DNA of 24,059 nucleotides from JAHCHG01 sp038246645 (GTDB taxonomy: Bacteria > Acidobacteriota > Blastocatellia > Pyrinomonadales > Pyrinomonadaceae), in NCBI GenBank assembly GCA_038246645.1, contig JBBRVS010000072.1, forward strand, positions 1 to 24,059, given 5' to 3'. Every line of letters begins with the position of its first letter. The first letter of the stretch is position 1. Positions 14,171 to 22,500 of the stretch are shown here, piece after piece. The notes under the pieces were generated by a model. The model saw only the letters and a list, made by a program, of their open reading frames with translations, was not told where the DNA came from and searched no databases. The position numbers and the translations under genes are program-made.

Positions 14171-15931
14171 TCAAATATCAATCAAAAAATTTCCGCTTTT
14201 TTTCGATAAATTCGGATTGTAAAACGGGTCTTTTTCGATATATTTCTGCCATTTTCTTTGAAAATTTTCCAGTTCTTTTTCGTCCGGCTTTTTTTGCACA
14301 TTTAACATTTTTCGCCCATCAATCTGTATCAATTCGGCATACGGCGTGAAGATATTTCTAAAATTCTTTTGGAGCAGTTTCAAACAAAAATCAACGTCGA
14401 AAAATTTATTCGGGAAATTCCTTGCATCAAAACCGTTCGCTTGTTCAAAATGCGCGCGTTTCACAGCCAAACAGGAAATCGAAACCGCCGCGAAATTTCC
14501 GGTAAGTTTTGCCCGCATCATATTGCCGTATTTTTCATCCGGCAATCTCTGATGCGCGATGCCGGCAGAATCGTTAATTCCGACGATAAAACCGCCGTGC
14601 AGAATTGATCTGTTTGGGTAGAAAAGTTTTGCCCCGACCGCGCCGGATTCTTTTTGAAGCGCAAAACTCACCATTTCCTTTAACCAATCTTTTGATAAAG
14701 GTTGCAGGTTTACGTCAACAAAACACAAAATTTCGCTGTTTGACTGTGCAACGGCTAAGTTATATTTTTCGGCTTCGCTCGGGATTTCGGTAAAAATCGT
14801 TTTGATTTCTTTTGAAAAAAGTTCGCGTCCTGATTTTTCCGAACGAACTAAAACGATCTCAACATTTGCATAATCGGTTTCATTGGTAAATTTTTCAATC
14901 GAGCGTCTTGTAAATTCCGCATCTTCGTTTGCCGCTAAAATCAGACTCACTTTCGGCAAATCCGGCGGCAATTCGTAGCGGACGCGGTGCAGATTTAGAA
15001 AGGTCGGTTCAACAGCGGCATTTTTTCCGGTTCGCTTAAAATGATCGGAAAGCGCGGTGCGGGCGGCGGAATGAGCATAAGGTTTTTCGTCGCCGCTCAG
15101 TGCGACCGAGCCTTCGATCACGCGCCAGTGATAGAGAATTTTCGGAATATGGCGGATGCGGTTTTCGGGAATTTGTTCGATCACGCGCAGAGCCAGATCG
15201 TAATCCTGACTTCCTTCCAAACCTATTCGAAAACCGCCGATTTTTTGCAAAATTTCCGTTTTATAAGCGGAAAGATGCGTGATCAAATTCAGCGAATAAA
15301 ATAAATCGCGGCTGAAATCGGGTTTGAATTTCGGATTGAACCGCTTGCCTTTCGCGCTGATCAAATCTTCATCGGAATAGATCATCGCGGTTTCGGGAAA
15401 ATCGTTGATTTCTCTGACAACATAAAAAAGCGCGTGTTGCGACAGTTCGTCGTCGTGATCTAAAAGTACCGTAAATTCGCCGCCAGCGAGCGCCAGCGCG
15501 GAATTCGAAGCAGCGGAAATATGACCGTTTTCCGGACGGAAAACGACTTTTATCCGTTTATCTTTTTCCGCATATTCTTCCAAAACACGCCGAATATGCG
15601 GTTTGGGCGAAAAATCGTCGGCGATGCAAAGCTGCCAATTTTCGTAAATTTGCCGGCGAACGGATTCGAGGCACAGCCGGAGAAATTTTTCCTCGACATT
15701 ATAAACAGGTAAAACGATTGAAATTAAAGGTTTATGAGAAAAATTTGCAATTTCGCGGCAAATATCTTTAAGGTCGGTTTCGGTTAGAGTATCAAATTTC
15801 CGAATCCATTTTTGGTAAGCGAATTTCAGTTTCAGCGAGAGAAACTGAAAATCAAGCCGATTTTTAAGTCCGTTCCAACCGTGTTTTTGCCCAACCTTAG
15901 AAGCGGTTTTAATTTTACGCCAAAGATTCAT
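14171..15931 (-). CDS. Two-domain family 2 glycosyltransferase
   Basis: The 586-residue protein has a basic N-terminal region (1-65) and a complete GT-A domain at about 68-290. That domain has ISIVLPVYNV, ADDFS at 104-108, the metal-binding DHDD (158-161) and EGSQDYDLALR (239-249) for the catalytic base region. A second GT-A-like domain spans about 325-560 (KVSLILAANED, LCFVDVN, FFDVDFCLKL). In the second domain the usual DxD is FVDVN (404-408), so it may be degenerate. Tandem GT2 enzymes often build repeat-unit polysaccharides. The start overlaps the stop of the methyltransferase upstream (ATGA), showing co-translation within the polysaccharide cluster. Confidence 0.92.
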   Translation of the reverse strand: MNLWRKIKTASKVGQKHGWNGLKNRLDFQFLSLKLKFAYQKWIRKFDTLTETDLKDICREIANFSHKPLISIVLPVYNVEEKFLRLCLESVRRQIYENWQLCIADDFSPKPHIRRVLEEYAEKDKRIKVVFRPENGHISAASNSALALAGGEFTVLLDHDDELSQHALFYVVREINDFPETAMIYSDEDLISAKGKRFNPKFKPDFSRDLFYSLNLITHLSAYKTEILQKIGGFRIGLEGSQDYDLALRVIEQIPENRIRHIPKILYHWRVIEGSVALSGDEKPYAHSAARTALSDHFKRTGKNAAVEPTFLNLHRVRYELPPDLPKVSLILAANEDAEFTRRSIEKFTNETDYANVEIVLVRSEKSGRELFSKEIKTIFTEIPSEAEKYNLAVAQSNSEILCFVDVNLQPLSKDWLKEMVSFALQKESGAVGAKLFYPNRSILHGGFIVGINDSAGIAHQRLPDEKYGNMMRAKLTGNFAAVSISCLAVKRAHFEQANGFDARNFPNKFFDVDFCLKLLQKNFRNIFTPYAELIQIDGRKMLNVQKKPDEKELENFQRKWQKYIEKDPFYNPNLSKKSGNFLIDI

Positions 15932-16833
15932 TTTTTCGGGTCTTTCGCTTTTTTCAAAAATGAGCCGATGCCTTCGTATTTTAAGACTCTGTAAGCTCGC
16001 ATCAGGCGGGATTTCTTGACGATTATTTCGTGTGTTTTCAAATATGCGATATATTCTTTTTGCGCGTGAAATTCGCGGATCGCGGCGATTCTTGCGCCGT
16101 ATTGATGGAAAAAATCGCGGATCAAAACGGTTTCTTTTTCATCTGCCGCAAACAGATTATGCAAAGCTCCGGGAATTTCATCGCCGACCGCCAAAACTCC
16201 GAGTCCGTGTCCGTGCAGAAATGTGAAATGTTTATATTTTTCGGTTAATTCGCTCCAGAATTTCCACACGCCGAAACCGCGCTCCCTGACATTTATATCG
16301 TGAAATAGAATTATTCCGTTTTCGGACATTTTCGTCAGCCACGTTTCAAAATCGTGTTTGACGGCTTCATATGTGTGAAAACCGTCTATATGAAGCAGAT
16401 CAATCGAAGTGTCGGCAAAATGCTCGCGTGCGTCGTCAAAGGTTGACTGGACGAGGCGCGAAAAAACCGCATAAAGTGGATCGTGATGCCCGCGCAGTTT
16501 CGCCAACACGCCTTCTTCCAAGATTCCCGCGTGTTCGTCGCCTTTCCACGTATCAACCGCGTAGCATTTCGTTTCTGTTTTCAGAGATTTAACCGCCTGA
16601 CAAAAAGCGCAGTAAGAAACTCCGCGATACGCGCCGAGTTCGACCAGAATGCGCGGGCGCAGAGCGGAAACGAGATACATAGCAAACGGAATATGTTCGC
16701 CCCACGCCGTTTCTTCGAGCCACAGCGGAAAATCCAGACAAACGGGATGATCTAACGGATTGAATTTTTTGTTTGATTCTGTTGACATTTTGTTTTTGCC
16801 TATTCGCGCCGCGCCTTTTTTCACGATAAACAT
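15928..16833 (-). CDS. Class I SAM-dependent methyltransferase (Methyltransf_24 type)
   Basis: The 301-residue protein carries the SAM-binding motif I ILVELGAYRGVSYCAF (62-77), the acidic end of beta2 in CYAVDTW (90-96), LLHIDGFHTYE (146-156) and ILFHDI (175-180). These are typical of a Rossmann-fold O-methyltransferase in sugar or polysaccharide loci. The C-terminal 70 residues are basic and helical. The first 15 residues (MFIVKKGAARIGKNK) may not be translated: ATG codons exist at 16833 and 16788, neither with a strong ribosome site. It overlaps the following GT2 gene by four bases. A glycan substrate is inferred from context. Confidence 0.86.
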   Translation of the reverse strand: MFIVKKGAARIGKNKMSTESNKKFNPLDHPVCLDFPLWLEETAWGEHIPFAMYLVSALRPRILVELGAYRGVSYCAFCQAVKSLKTETKCYAVDTWKGDEHAGILEEGVLAKLRGHHDPLYAVFSRLVQSTFDDAREHFADTSIDLLHIDGFHTYEAVKHDFETWLTKMSENGIILFHDINVRERGFGVWKFWSELTEKYKHFTFLHGHGLGVLAVGDEIPGALHNLFAADEKETVLIRDFFHQYGARIAAIREFHAQKEYIAYLKTHEIIVKKSRLMRAYRVLKYEGIGSFLKKAKDPKK

Positions 16834-16863
16834 TTCTATATCAGGCTTTTGTTAAGCAGTTCG

Positions 16864-17032
16864 AGCAAAAGTTTTAAGATACAATTCTTAATGGTGAATT
16901 GTGAAATATGAATGATAAATGGTTTCATTCTTCATATGAAAATTCGGAATTGAAACGGTTTAAGAGTTTTCTTACATTTTCCACTTTCCATTTTCCATTA
17001 TCAATTTTTCATTATCAATTTTTCATTGGTCT
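16864..17032 (+). repeat. Dispersed intergenic repeat, copy 3, with heptamer arrays
   Basis: AGCAAAAGTTTTAAGATA opens the copy; TATGAAAAT and TTTCTTACATTTTCC follow as in the other copies. About 30 extra bases of AATGGTG/AATGATA-type heptamers sit inside, and CATTTTC/CATTATC heptamers close it. It fills the gap between the two methyltransferase genes. Confidence 0.6.
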
Positions 17033-17037
17033 TTAAT

Positions 17038-17814
17038 TTATCTCCACCAGATTCCGGGCAGTTTTAAAATTCTCAAAACGTAATTTATGTAATAAATCAG
17101 ATCATTTTTGTATCTTTCAAAAATATTTGCGGCGCGGCTTTTTTCAATAACGTCGGGCTCGAAACTTATTTTTCCCTTTTGCAAATGAACCGGTTTTTCT
17201 ATTTTTCTTTTTTCGATGACGATGATGCTGTCGTAATAATGAATTGAATGAACGGATTTTGTAAAAGAATTAACCGTCAGAGATTTTTCTTCCGAATGAA
17301 AGGCGTTCAGATAATCTATAAAATTTTTCGTGTATTCGATAAATGTTCCGCACCGCCGGTGTCCGCCGCCCCATTTCAGCCAGTAAGACGTGTGAATATC
17401 TTCGCAAAGATAAATTCCGTCCGGCTTGACGTGATCGAATAATTCTTCAAATGCAATGATTTGCTGATCCATCGTGTGTCCGCCGTCGTCAATCAAAATA
17501 TCAACCGGCGGAATTTTCGCCTTTATTTGCTGCAAAAAATTTCTGTCGGACTGCGAACCGATAAAAATTTCAATATTTTCTCCTTCAAGCTGTTTGCATT
17601 GCGGATTTACGTCAATTCCGTAAATCTTGGCTTTTTCTCCGAAATAATTCCGCCACATCTGCAAACTTCCGCCGTGTGAAACGCCTATTTCTAAAATCGT
17701 TATTTCTTTATCTCTGAATTTATTAAAATACCGATCGTAAATTTCAAAATAATGAACCCATTTATGAATCAAACGTCCTTCATTTTTATTAAAGTATTCT
17801 TCTAAATCGTTCAT
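17038..17814 (-). CDS. CmcI/MycE-like SAM-dependent methyltransferase
   Basis: The 258-residue product contains ILEIGVSHGGSLQMWRNYFG (motif I at 40-50), IYGIDVNPQ with Asp68, the DILIDDGGHTMDQQ metal/substrate block (105-118) and LCEDIHTSYW (136-145). This set fits the cephalosporin-hydroxylase/MycE group, whose characterised MycE member is a Mg-dependent O-methyltransferase of a sugar hydroxyl. In this locus the substrate is more likely a sugar of the exported glycan than an antibiotic. It follows the ABC ATPase gene by 25 bases on the same strand. No clear Shine-Dalgarno sequence is visible before the ATG. Confidence 0.82.
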   Translation of the reverse strand: MNDLEEYFNKNEGRLIHKWVHYFEIYDRYFNKFRDKEITILEIGVSHGGSLQMWRNYFGEKAKIYGIDVNPQCKQLEGENIEIFIGSQSDRNFLQQIKAKIPPVDILIDDGGHTMDQQIIAFEELFDHVKPDGIYLCEDIHTSYWLKWGGGHRRCGTFIEYTKNFIDYLNAFHSEEKSLTVNSFTKSVHSIHYYDSIIVIEKRKIEKPVHLQKGKISFEPDVIEKSRAANIFERYKNDLIYYINYVLRILKLPGIWWR

Positions 17815-17839
17815 TTTATTGTTGTTTGCAAAACTTCCG

Positions 17840-19090
17840 TTATTTTACGATTCTAGTTTCCCAATCTACCAGAGGGCGCACCGCGCCGTCCATTTTTCCG
17901 CCGAAATCGCCGCGTGCCGTGTCGCCGGTCATCGGGTCTGTAACATCGAAACTGACAACTTCGCGGACGTGAAAATGAACGATCGTTGTCGGCAGATGCG
18001 TTACAACGGCAATATTGACAAAGAAATTGCCTTCCGCCATCAGATTGCCGGGAATCCAGCCGACGCTGACATACTCGCCTTTTTCCTTTTCGCGCGGTTT
18101 CCATTCTTTTGAAACATCCTGAATTGTAAAAAGGTGAACCCGTCCTTCATTATAAACCTGATAATTCGGAAGTAAAATCTTGCCCGATTGCAAAACCTCG
18201 TAAGTTATCTCGATTCCGATTCGATTGCGAATATCGTGTGAGCCGCGGGTTTCGCCTTGTTCGTTGATTATTCGCGCTTTTTTTAAGCGGACAAATTCGC
18301 TTTCCGGCGCATTCGAAGCATTTTCGTAAATTTTCTCCGCATTCATTCCCCAGCTCGTCGAAAGATATTCCCGCGTAACGTCCGCCGAATCGCCTTCGAG
18401 AACGATTTTGCCGCCGCTCAGAGCGATTGCCCGGTTGCAGATGCGCGAAATTGCAGACATATCGTGCGAAACGAACAAAACCGTTCGCCCGGATTGGCTG
18501 ACATCCTGCATTTTGTTCAGACATTTTTTTTGGAAAGCGTGATCGCCGACCGCTAAAACCTCGTCAACAATCAGAATTTCCGGTTCGAGATGCGCCGCCA
18601 CGGCAAAGGCGAGGCGCATATACATTCCGCTCGAATAATGTTTGACGGGCGTGTCGAGAAATTTTTCGATCTCGGAAAAGGCGACGATTTCGTCGAATTT
18701 ATTTTCAATTTCCGTGCGTTTCATTCCCAGAATCGCGCCGTTCAAATAAATATTTTCGCGTCCCGAAAGCTCACTGTGAAAACCCGTCCCGACTTCGAGC
18801 AGCGAACCGACGCGCCCGCAAAGTTCGACCACGCCGGTCGTCGGTTTCGTAATGCGCGAAAGGATCTTCAAAAGCGTGGATTTTCCCGCGCCATTGTTGC
18901 CGATTATGCCGAGAGTTTCGCCTTCTTTGACTTCAAAACTGACATTTTTCAAAGCGTGCAGTTCTTCTTTTTTTCTTCCGGCAAACGGTTTTCGGACAAA
19001 ACTCGCCAGAGCGTCGCGCAGAGAATTATGGTTCGCGCCGCCGAGCTTATAAACTTTTGATAAATTTTCGACTTTGATAACTGTCGTCAT
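17840..19090 (-). CDS. Polysaccharide ABC exporter ATPase with C-terminal carbohydrate-binding domain (Wzt type)
   Basis: The 416-residue protein has an ABC ATPase domain at about 4-245: Walker A GNNGAGKS (64-71), the signature HYSSGM (151-156), Walker B ILIVDE (172-177) and H-loop His209. The insertion LLEVGTGFHSELSGRENIYL is characteristic of O-antigen/teichoic acid exporters (Wzt, TagH). Residues about 260-416 form an additional beta-sandwich resembling the Wzt C-terminal domain, which in E. coli O8/O9a recognises the capped end of the glycan before export. It follows the permease gene with seven bases between them, and AGGAAAA precedes the ATG. Together the pair moves a lipid-linked polysaccharide across the inner membrane. 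Confidence 0.94.
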   Translation of the reverse strand: MTTVIKVENLSKVYKLGGANHNSLRDALASFVRKPFAGRKKEELHALKNVSFEVKEGETLGIIGNNGAGKSTLLKILSRITKPTTGVVELCGRVGSLLEVGTGFHSELSGRENIYLNGAILGMKRTEIENKFDEIVAFSEIEKFLDTPVKHYSSGMYMRLAFAVAAHLEPEILIVDEVLAVGDHAFQKKCLNKMQDVSQSGRTVLFVSHDMSAISRICNRAIALSGGKIVLEGDSADVTREYLSTSWGMNAEKIYENASNAPESEFVRLKKARIINEQGETRGSHDIRNRIGIEITYEVLQSGKILLPNYQVYNEGRVHLFTIQDVSKEWKPREKEKGEYVSVGWIPGNLMAEGNFFVNIAVVTHLPTTIVHFHVREVVSFDVTDPMTGDTARGDFGGKMDGAVRPLVDWETRIVK

Positions 19091-19097
19091 TTTTCCT

Positions 19098-19916
19098 TTA
19101 AATCAAATCCGCAAAATCGTCTTCCATTCTTTTAAAAACCAATAAAGCTAACATAAACAAAATAAAGGTCAAGGCGACGGAAAGAGAGATGGAAAACCAG
19201 TCGAACGGTGTGCCGAAAAGCGAGGCGCGAAAGCCCTGCAAAATTCCGGTCAGCGGATTAAGCGCAAAAAATGCTTGCCATTTTTCCGATAAAATCTCGA
19301 GCGGATAAAAAACCGGCGACAAGAACATCCAAATTTGCAGCGCAAACGGCAGAGCGAATTTCACATCGCGGAAACGCACATTTACCGCCGAAAAAAGCGT
19401 ACCGAAAGCAAGCGTCAATAAAATTGCGAGCAGAACGAAAACGGGTGCGAAAATAATTTGCCACGTCAGATTTACGCCGTAGTAAAGCATTAAAAGAACA
19501 AGCAGAAAAATGCCGAAAAGTAAATCTATCAAACCGGAAAGCGTCGCGGCAATCGGCACGATCAGGCGCGGAAAATAGATTTTCGTCACCAGATTCGTAT
19601 TTCCGATCAGACTGTTGCTCGCCATCGTGATCGAAGTATTGACGTAAAGCCAGACGAGAATTCCGCTCAAAGCGAAAAGCGGATACGGAACATTTATCGA
19701 ATCAAAACGCGCAAAACTGCTGAAAATAATCGTAAAGATCGCAGTCGTCAAAACAGGCTGCAAAACCGCCCAGAAAACGCCGATAGTCGTTTGTTTGTAG
19801 CGGATTTTGACATCGCGCCACGTCATAAAATAAAGTAATTCGCGGTAAATCCATAAATCCTTTAAATCGAGATTTAGCCACGAATTGCCCGGTTTGATTT
19901 TGATTGTTTCCTGCAT
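19098..19916 (-). CDS. Polysaccharide ABC exporter permease (Wzm type, ABC-2)
   Basis: The 272-residue protein is an ABC-2 permease with about six membrane segments. The N-terminal amphipathic stretch LLYFMTWRDVKIRYKQTTIG precedes the first helix (FWAVLQPVLTTAIFTIIF). The re-entrant region NTNLVTKIYFPRLIVP and the FRDVKFALPFALQIWMFLSP block follow, then LNPLTGILQGFRASLFG. These match the Wzm/KpsM/TagG family, which forms the glycan channel as a dimer with the ATPase encoded just downstream. The start is an ATG without a strong ribosome site, 89 bases after the GT2 stop. Confidence 0.94.
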   Translation of the reverse strand: MQETIKIKPGNSWLNLDLKDLWIYRELLYFMTWRDVKIRYKQTTIGVFWAVLQPVLTTAIFTIIFSSFARFDSINVPYPLFALSGILVWLYVNTSITMASNSLIGNTNLVTKIYFPRLIVPIAATLSGLIDLLFGIFLLVLLMLYYGVNLTWQIIFAPVFVLLAILLTLAFGTLFSAVNVRFRDVKFALPFALQIWMFLSPVFYPLEILSEKWQAFFALNPLTGILQGFRASLFGTPFDWFSISLSVALTFILFMLALLVFKRMEDDFADLI

Positions 19917-20005
19917 TATTTGCTGTTAAATGAAAATTAAACCGGGGATTTTTCGCATTTTTAATCTGTGTTCATCCCGCGCCTGATTTTCTTTACATTT
20001 TTTTC

Positions 20006-20950
20006 TCAAATCTTTAATTTACCGTATTTTTCAAACGCTTTTTGCCGCTTGCGTTTTCTGTTCCATTGAAAAAGCATTTGCGGCACGAAAAGGCGAAAAA
20101 GCATTTTAGCAAATTGCGCCGGAGATTTCGCGCTGTGATAGTTGTTTATTATCAGAGAAACGGCTTCGCGCCGCTTTCCGCTGCGGATAAAAGCAAATGC
20201 GGTTTCAAATTTCAAACGGGCTTGAATTTTATCGAGTTCCGCACGACTCAATTTTAACTTTTCTATCGTGCGGTCTTGCGCGGCGAGCCATTCTTTGAGC
20301 ATTAAAGCGAAATCGTCGCTCGTGTTTGAACCGTGCTGCCGCCACGCGCACAGAATTTTTTCGAGCCGTGCAAATTCGCCGGCGGCGGAAAGCTGCAAAT
20401 AAAGCTCGTAATCTTCGAGTTTTGCCGCTTCGTTCCACGAATAATTTTCCAGCGCGGCGCGGCGATAAACGACGCTCGGACTCGAAAAAATCAGTCCGCG
20501 CAGCAGAAACGGCAAAACATCGCCGTCCGCAAAACTCGTCCAATTATTTGTGCAATCAATTATTTGATCTTGTTCGTCAATTAAAAAAGCGTGTCCGAAC
20601 GATAAAACCGCGTTCGGGCGATTTTCTAAAATTTTAATACTTTCCGTCAAGAATTCAGGCAGCCAAACGTCGTCAGAACCGAGATAGGCGAAATATTCTC
20701 CGCTTGAAATTTTTGAGAAACCTTCATTCAAAGTCGCGCACAGACCGCGATTTTCCCGCACTATAAATTCATTTTCAAACGGGCAATCAAGCAGAACCCG
20801 CTTGATAATTTGCGCGGATTCGTCTTTTGAACCGTCGTCAATTACAATCAATTTTTTCGGCTGAAATTTTTGCGCGAAGATCGAACGCAGTGTGCGCTCG
20901 ATAAACGGCGCGTGATTATAAGACGGAACTAAGACGGAAATTTCAGGCAC
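20006..20950 (-). CDS. Family 2 glycosyltransferase
   Basis: The product has a standard GT-A fold: EISVLVPSYNHAPFIERTLR, LIVIDDGSKDES, ENRGLCATLNEGF and the DxD-like YLGSDDVW. LEDYELYLQLS serves as the catalytic-base region. The frame is open to an ATG at 21013, but the first 20 codons there are encoded by the heptamer array (they read FTIYHLPFTIK). I therefore take the GTG at 20950 as the original start, 314 residues in all; ATGs at 20998 and 21013 remain possible. No ribosome-binding site is seen for any of them. It is the first gene of the minus-strand export cluster and probably adds a sugar to the repeat unit. Confidence 0.88.
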   Translation of the reverse strand: MPEISVLVPSYNHAPFIERTLRSIFAQKFQPKKLIVIDDGSKDESAQIIKRVLLDCPFENEFIVRENRGLCATLNEGFSKISSGEYFAYLGSDDVWLPEFLTESIKILENRPNAVLSFGHAFLIDEQDQIIDCTNNWTSFADGDVLPFLLRGLIFSSPSVVYRRAALENYSWNEAAKLEDYELYLQLSAAGEFARLEKILCAWRQHGSNTSDDFALMLKEWLAAQDRTIEKLKLSRAELDKIQARLKFETAFAFIRSGKRREAVSLIINNYHSAKSPAQFAKMLFRLFVPQMLFQWNRKRKRQKAFEKYGKLKI

Positions 20951-20956
20951 GCTTTT

Positions 20957-21034
20957 AATGGTAAATGGTAAATGGTAAATGGTAAATGACAAATCCATTT
21001 TTTTATTCACCATTCACCATTCACCATTCACCGT
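20957..21034. repeat. Facing heptamer arrays at the GT2/GT4 divergent start
   Basis: GGTAAAT-type heptamers (left, four units) face ATTCACC-type heptamers (right, four units) across ACAAATCCATTTTTTTA-like spacer DNA. On minus-strand RNA the one differing position per unit can pair as G-U, giving a long hairpin. The array lies between the two divergent glycosyltransferase genes and extends the open frame of the GT2 gene. Confidence 0.8.
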
Positions 21035-21040
21035 TACAAA

Positions 21041-22153
21041 ATGAGGGTTTTACATTTTCTCGACACATTAAATCGCGGCGGCGCGGAAACTCAAGCCTTG
21101 GACGTTTGCCACAATGCCGAAAAATTCGGCTTGGAAATGACTTTTGTGACGGCGCAGGGCGGTGTGCTGGAAAATGATTTTCGCGCGGCAAACGCGGAAT
21201 TTATTAAACTGAACCGCCGATTTCCGGTTGATCTCTATCTCGCTTCGCAGCTTCGCAAAATCATCAAAGAGCAGAAAATTCAGATAGTTCAAGGTTATCA
21301 GGCGGTTGACGGGTTACATCTTTATCTGGCGACACGCGGTTTGAAAAATGTAAAACGGGTTTTAAGTTTTCAGGGCGGAATGTCGCCCGATTGGAAAAAT
21401 CTCCGCACAATGAAATTTCTGATTCCGCGAATGGATGCGAATATCGTCGTCAGTCAAGGACTAAAAAAATGGCACGCGGAAATTGACGGGTTCGACACGG
21501 AAAATTTCACGGTAATTTATAACGGTGCCGACACGAAAAGATTACAGCCGACCGGAAAATCTCTGCGTAAAGAGTTGAATCTGACGGAAAACACATCTTT
21601 AATCGGGATGATCGGCAATTTTTACCGCGAGCGGCGCAAAGATCAACTGACGATTTGCCGCTCTCTGCCGAAGGTTTTTGCCGAAATCGAAAACGTGCAT
21701 TGCATTTTTGCCGGAAAGATCGAAGACGGCGCGGAAGAGAAAATGGCGGATTGCCTGAATTTCTGCATTGAACATAAAATCATCGAACGCGTGCATTTTC
21801 TCGGCGGACGCAGCGATGTGCCGGACGTTTTAGCCGCGCTCGATCTCTTCGTTTTTTCGTCTTTGCACGAAGGTTTGCCGATTGCGATGTCGGAAGCGAT
21901 GCTGGCGAAAGTTCCGCTGATAGTCTCGGATATCGAACCGCTCTTGGAAGCGTCGAAAAGCGGAAAATATGCGGAAGTTTTCCCCGCGCAAAACGCGGGG
22001 GTTTTAAGTGAAAAGATTTTGAACTTATTGAAGAATAAAGATTTAAGAAAAGATTCGGCAAATCGCGCCTTAAAATTTGCCGAAGAAAATTTCAGCATCG
22101 AAGCGCATCTGCGGGAACTCCGAAAACTTTACGAATCGCTTTTGAAAAATTGA
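21041..22153 (+). CDS. Family 4 glycosyltransferase
   Basis: The 370-residue GT-B enzyme begins MRVLHFLDTLNRGGAETQAL, with the donor-side glycine loop RGGAE at 12-16. The linker INGAD-like motif VIYNGAD is at 158-164. The C-terminal domain has LIGMIGNFYRERRKDQL, VHFLGGRSDVPDVLAALDLF and SSLHEGLPIAMSEAM, where Glu277 and Glu285 form the EX7E motif that binds the nucleotide sugar. It is a retaining transferase, cytoplasmic or membrane-associated. It diverges from the GT2/Wzm/Wzt cluster and very likely works in the same glycan pathway. The start codon lies six bases after the heptamer array, and no Shine-Dalgarno sequence is visible. Confidence 0.93.
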   Translation: MRVLHFLDTLNRGGAETQALDVCHNAEKFGLEMTFVTAQGGVLENDFRAANAEFIKLNRRFPVDLYLASQLRKIIKEQKIQIVQGYQAVDGLHLYLATRGLKNVKRVLSFQGGMSPDWKNLRTMKFLIPRMDANIVVSQGLKKWHAEIDGFDTENFTVIYNGADTKRLQPTGKSLRKELNLTENTSLIGMIGNFYRERRKDQLTICRSLPKVFAEIENVHCIFAGKIEDGAEEKMADCLNFCIEHKIIERVHFLGGRSDVPDVLAALDLFVFSSLHEGLPIAMSEAMLAKVPLIVSDIEPLLEASKSGKYAEVFPAQNAGVLSEKILNLLKNKDLRKDSANRALKFAEENFSIEAHLRELRKLYESLLKN

Positions 22154-22464
22154 GTTTGAAAAATATTTATCTCACGAAGCTCCTGTTCGAACTCAGATAT
22201 TGAAGAGTTATTTGGATAAATCTATCAACTATTTGTATTAACAAAATCGGTTGGAAAGAGGTAACGCTGTCGTCTCGACGGCTGTATCGCCGTCCGTCCC
22301 GGCGGCGTTTGTTGCTTAATGAATCTCTGAATATTAACGCGCAAGCGGCGGCGGGACGCACGCCGCGACAGCCGCCGGGACGGACGGCGTTACCTTATTT
22401 TTTCATTTCACAGTTGGACAATTTTTAAAAATATCACCTGTTTTTCAACTCTAATTTTCCGGTC
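22154..22464. other. Intergenic region of about 310 bases
   Basis: Between the GT4 and dehydrogenase genes I find no gene. The centre is the foldback element at 22259-22395; AT-rich DNA leads from it to the sigma-54 promoter at 22465. Confidence 0.6.
22259..22395. repeat. GC-rich foldback (MITE-like) element
   Basis: A 137-base imperfect palindrome has perfect 8-base ends AGGTAACG/CGTTACCT. The arms of 62 and 63 bases contain repeated CCGTCCGTCCCGGCGGC words, and a 12-base loop GAATCTCTGAAT joins them. It is much richer in G+C than its AT-rich flanks. No coding sequence is inside and I see no clear target-site duplication. Confidence 0.75.
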
Positions 22465-22481
22465 TTGGCACTCTATTTGCA
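22465..22481 (+). promoter_or_regulatory. Sigma-54 (-24/-12) promoter of the dehydrogenase operon
   Basis: TTGGCACTCTATTTGCA carries TGGCAC and TTGC at exact RpoN spacing. Transcription should start near 22491, leaving only about ten bases before the ATG at 22501. A TTG at 22465 that would extend the protein is therefore part of the promoter, not a start codon. Confidence 0.75.
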
Positions 22482-22500
22482 CAAAACACTTCTTACGGAA

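Noticed and set aside
21470..21480. TGGCACG word resembling a sigma-54 -24 element
   Set aside because: It lies inside the GT4 coding region and lacks a TTGC at the required spacing.
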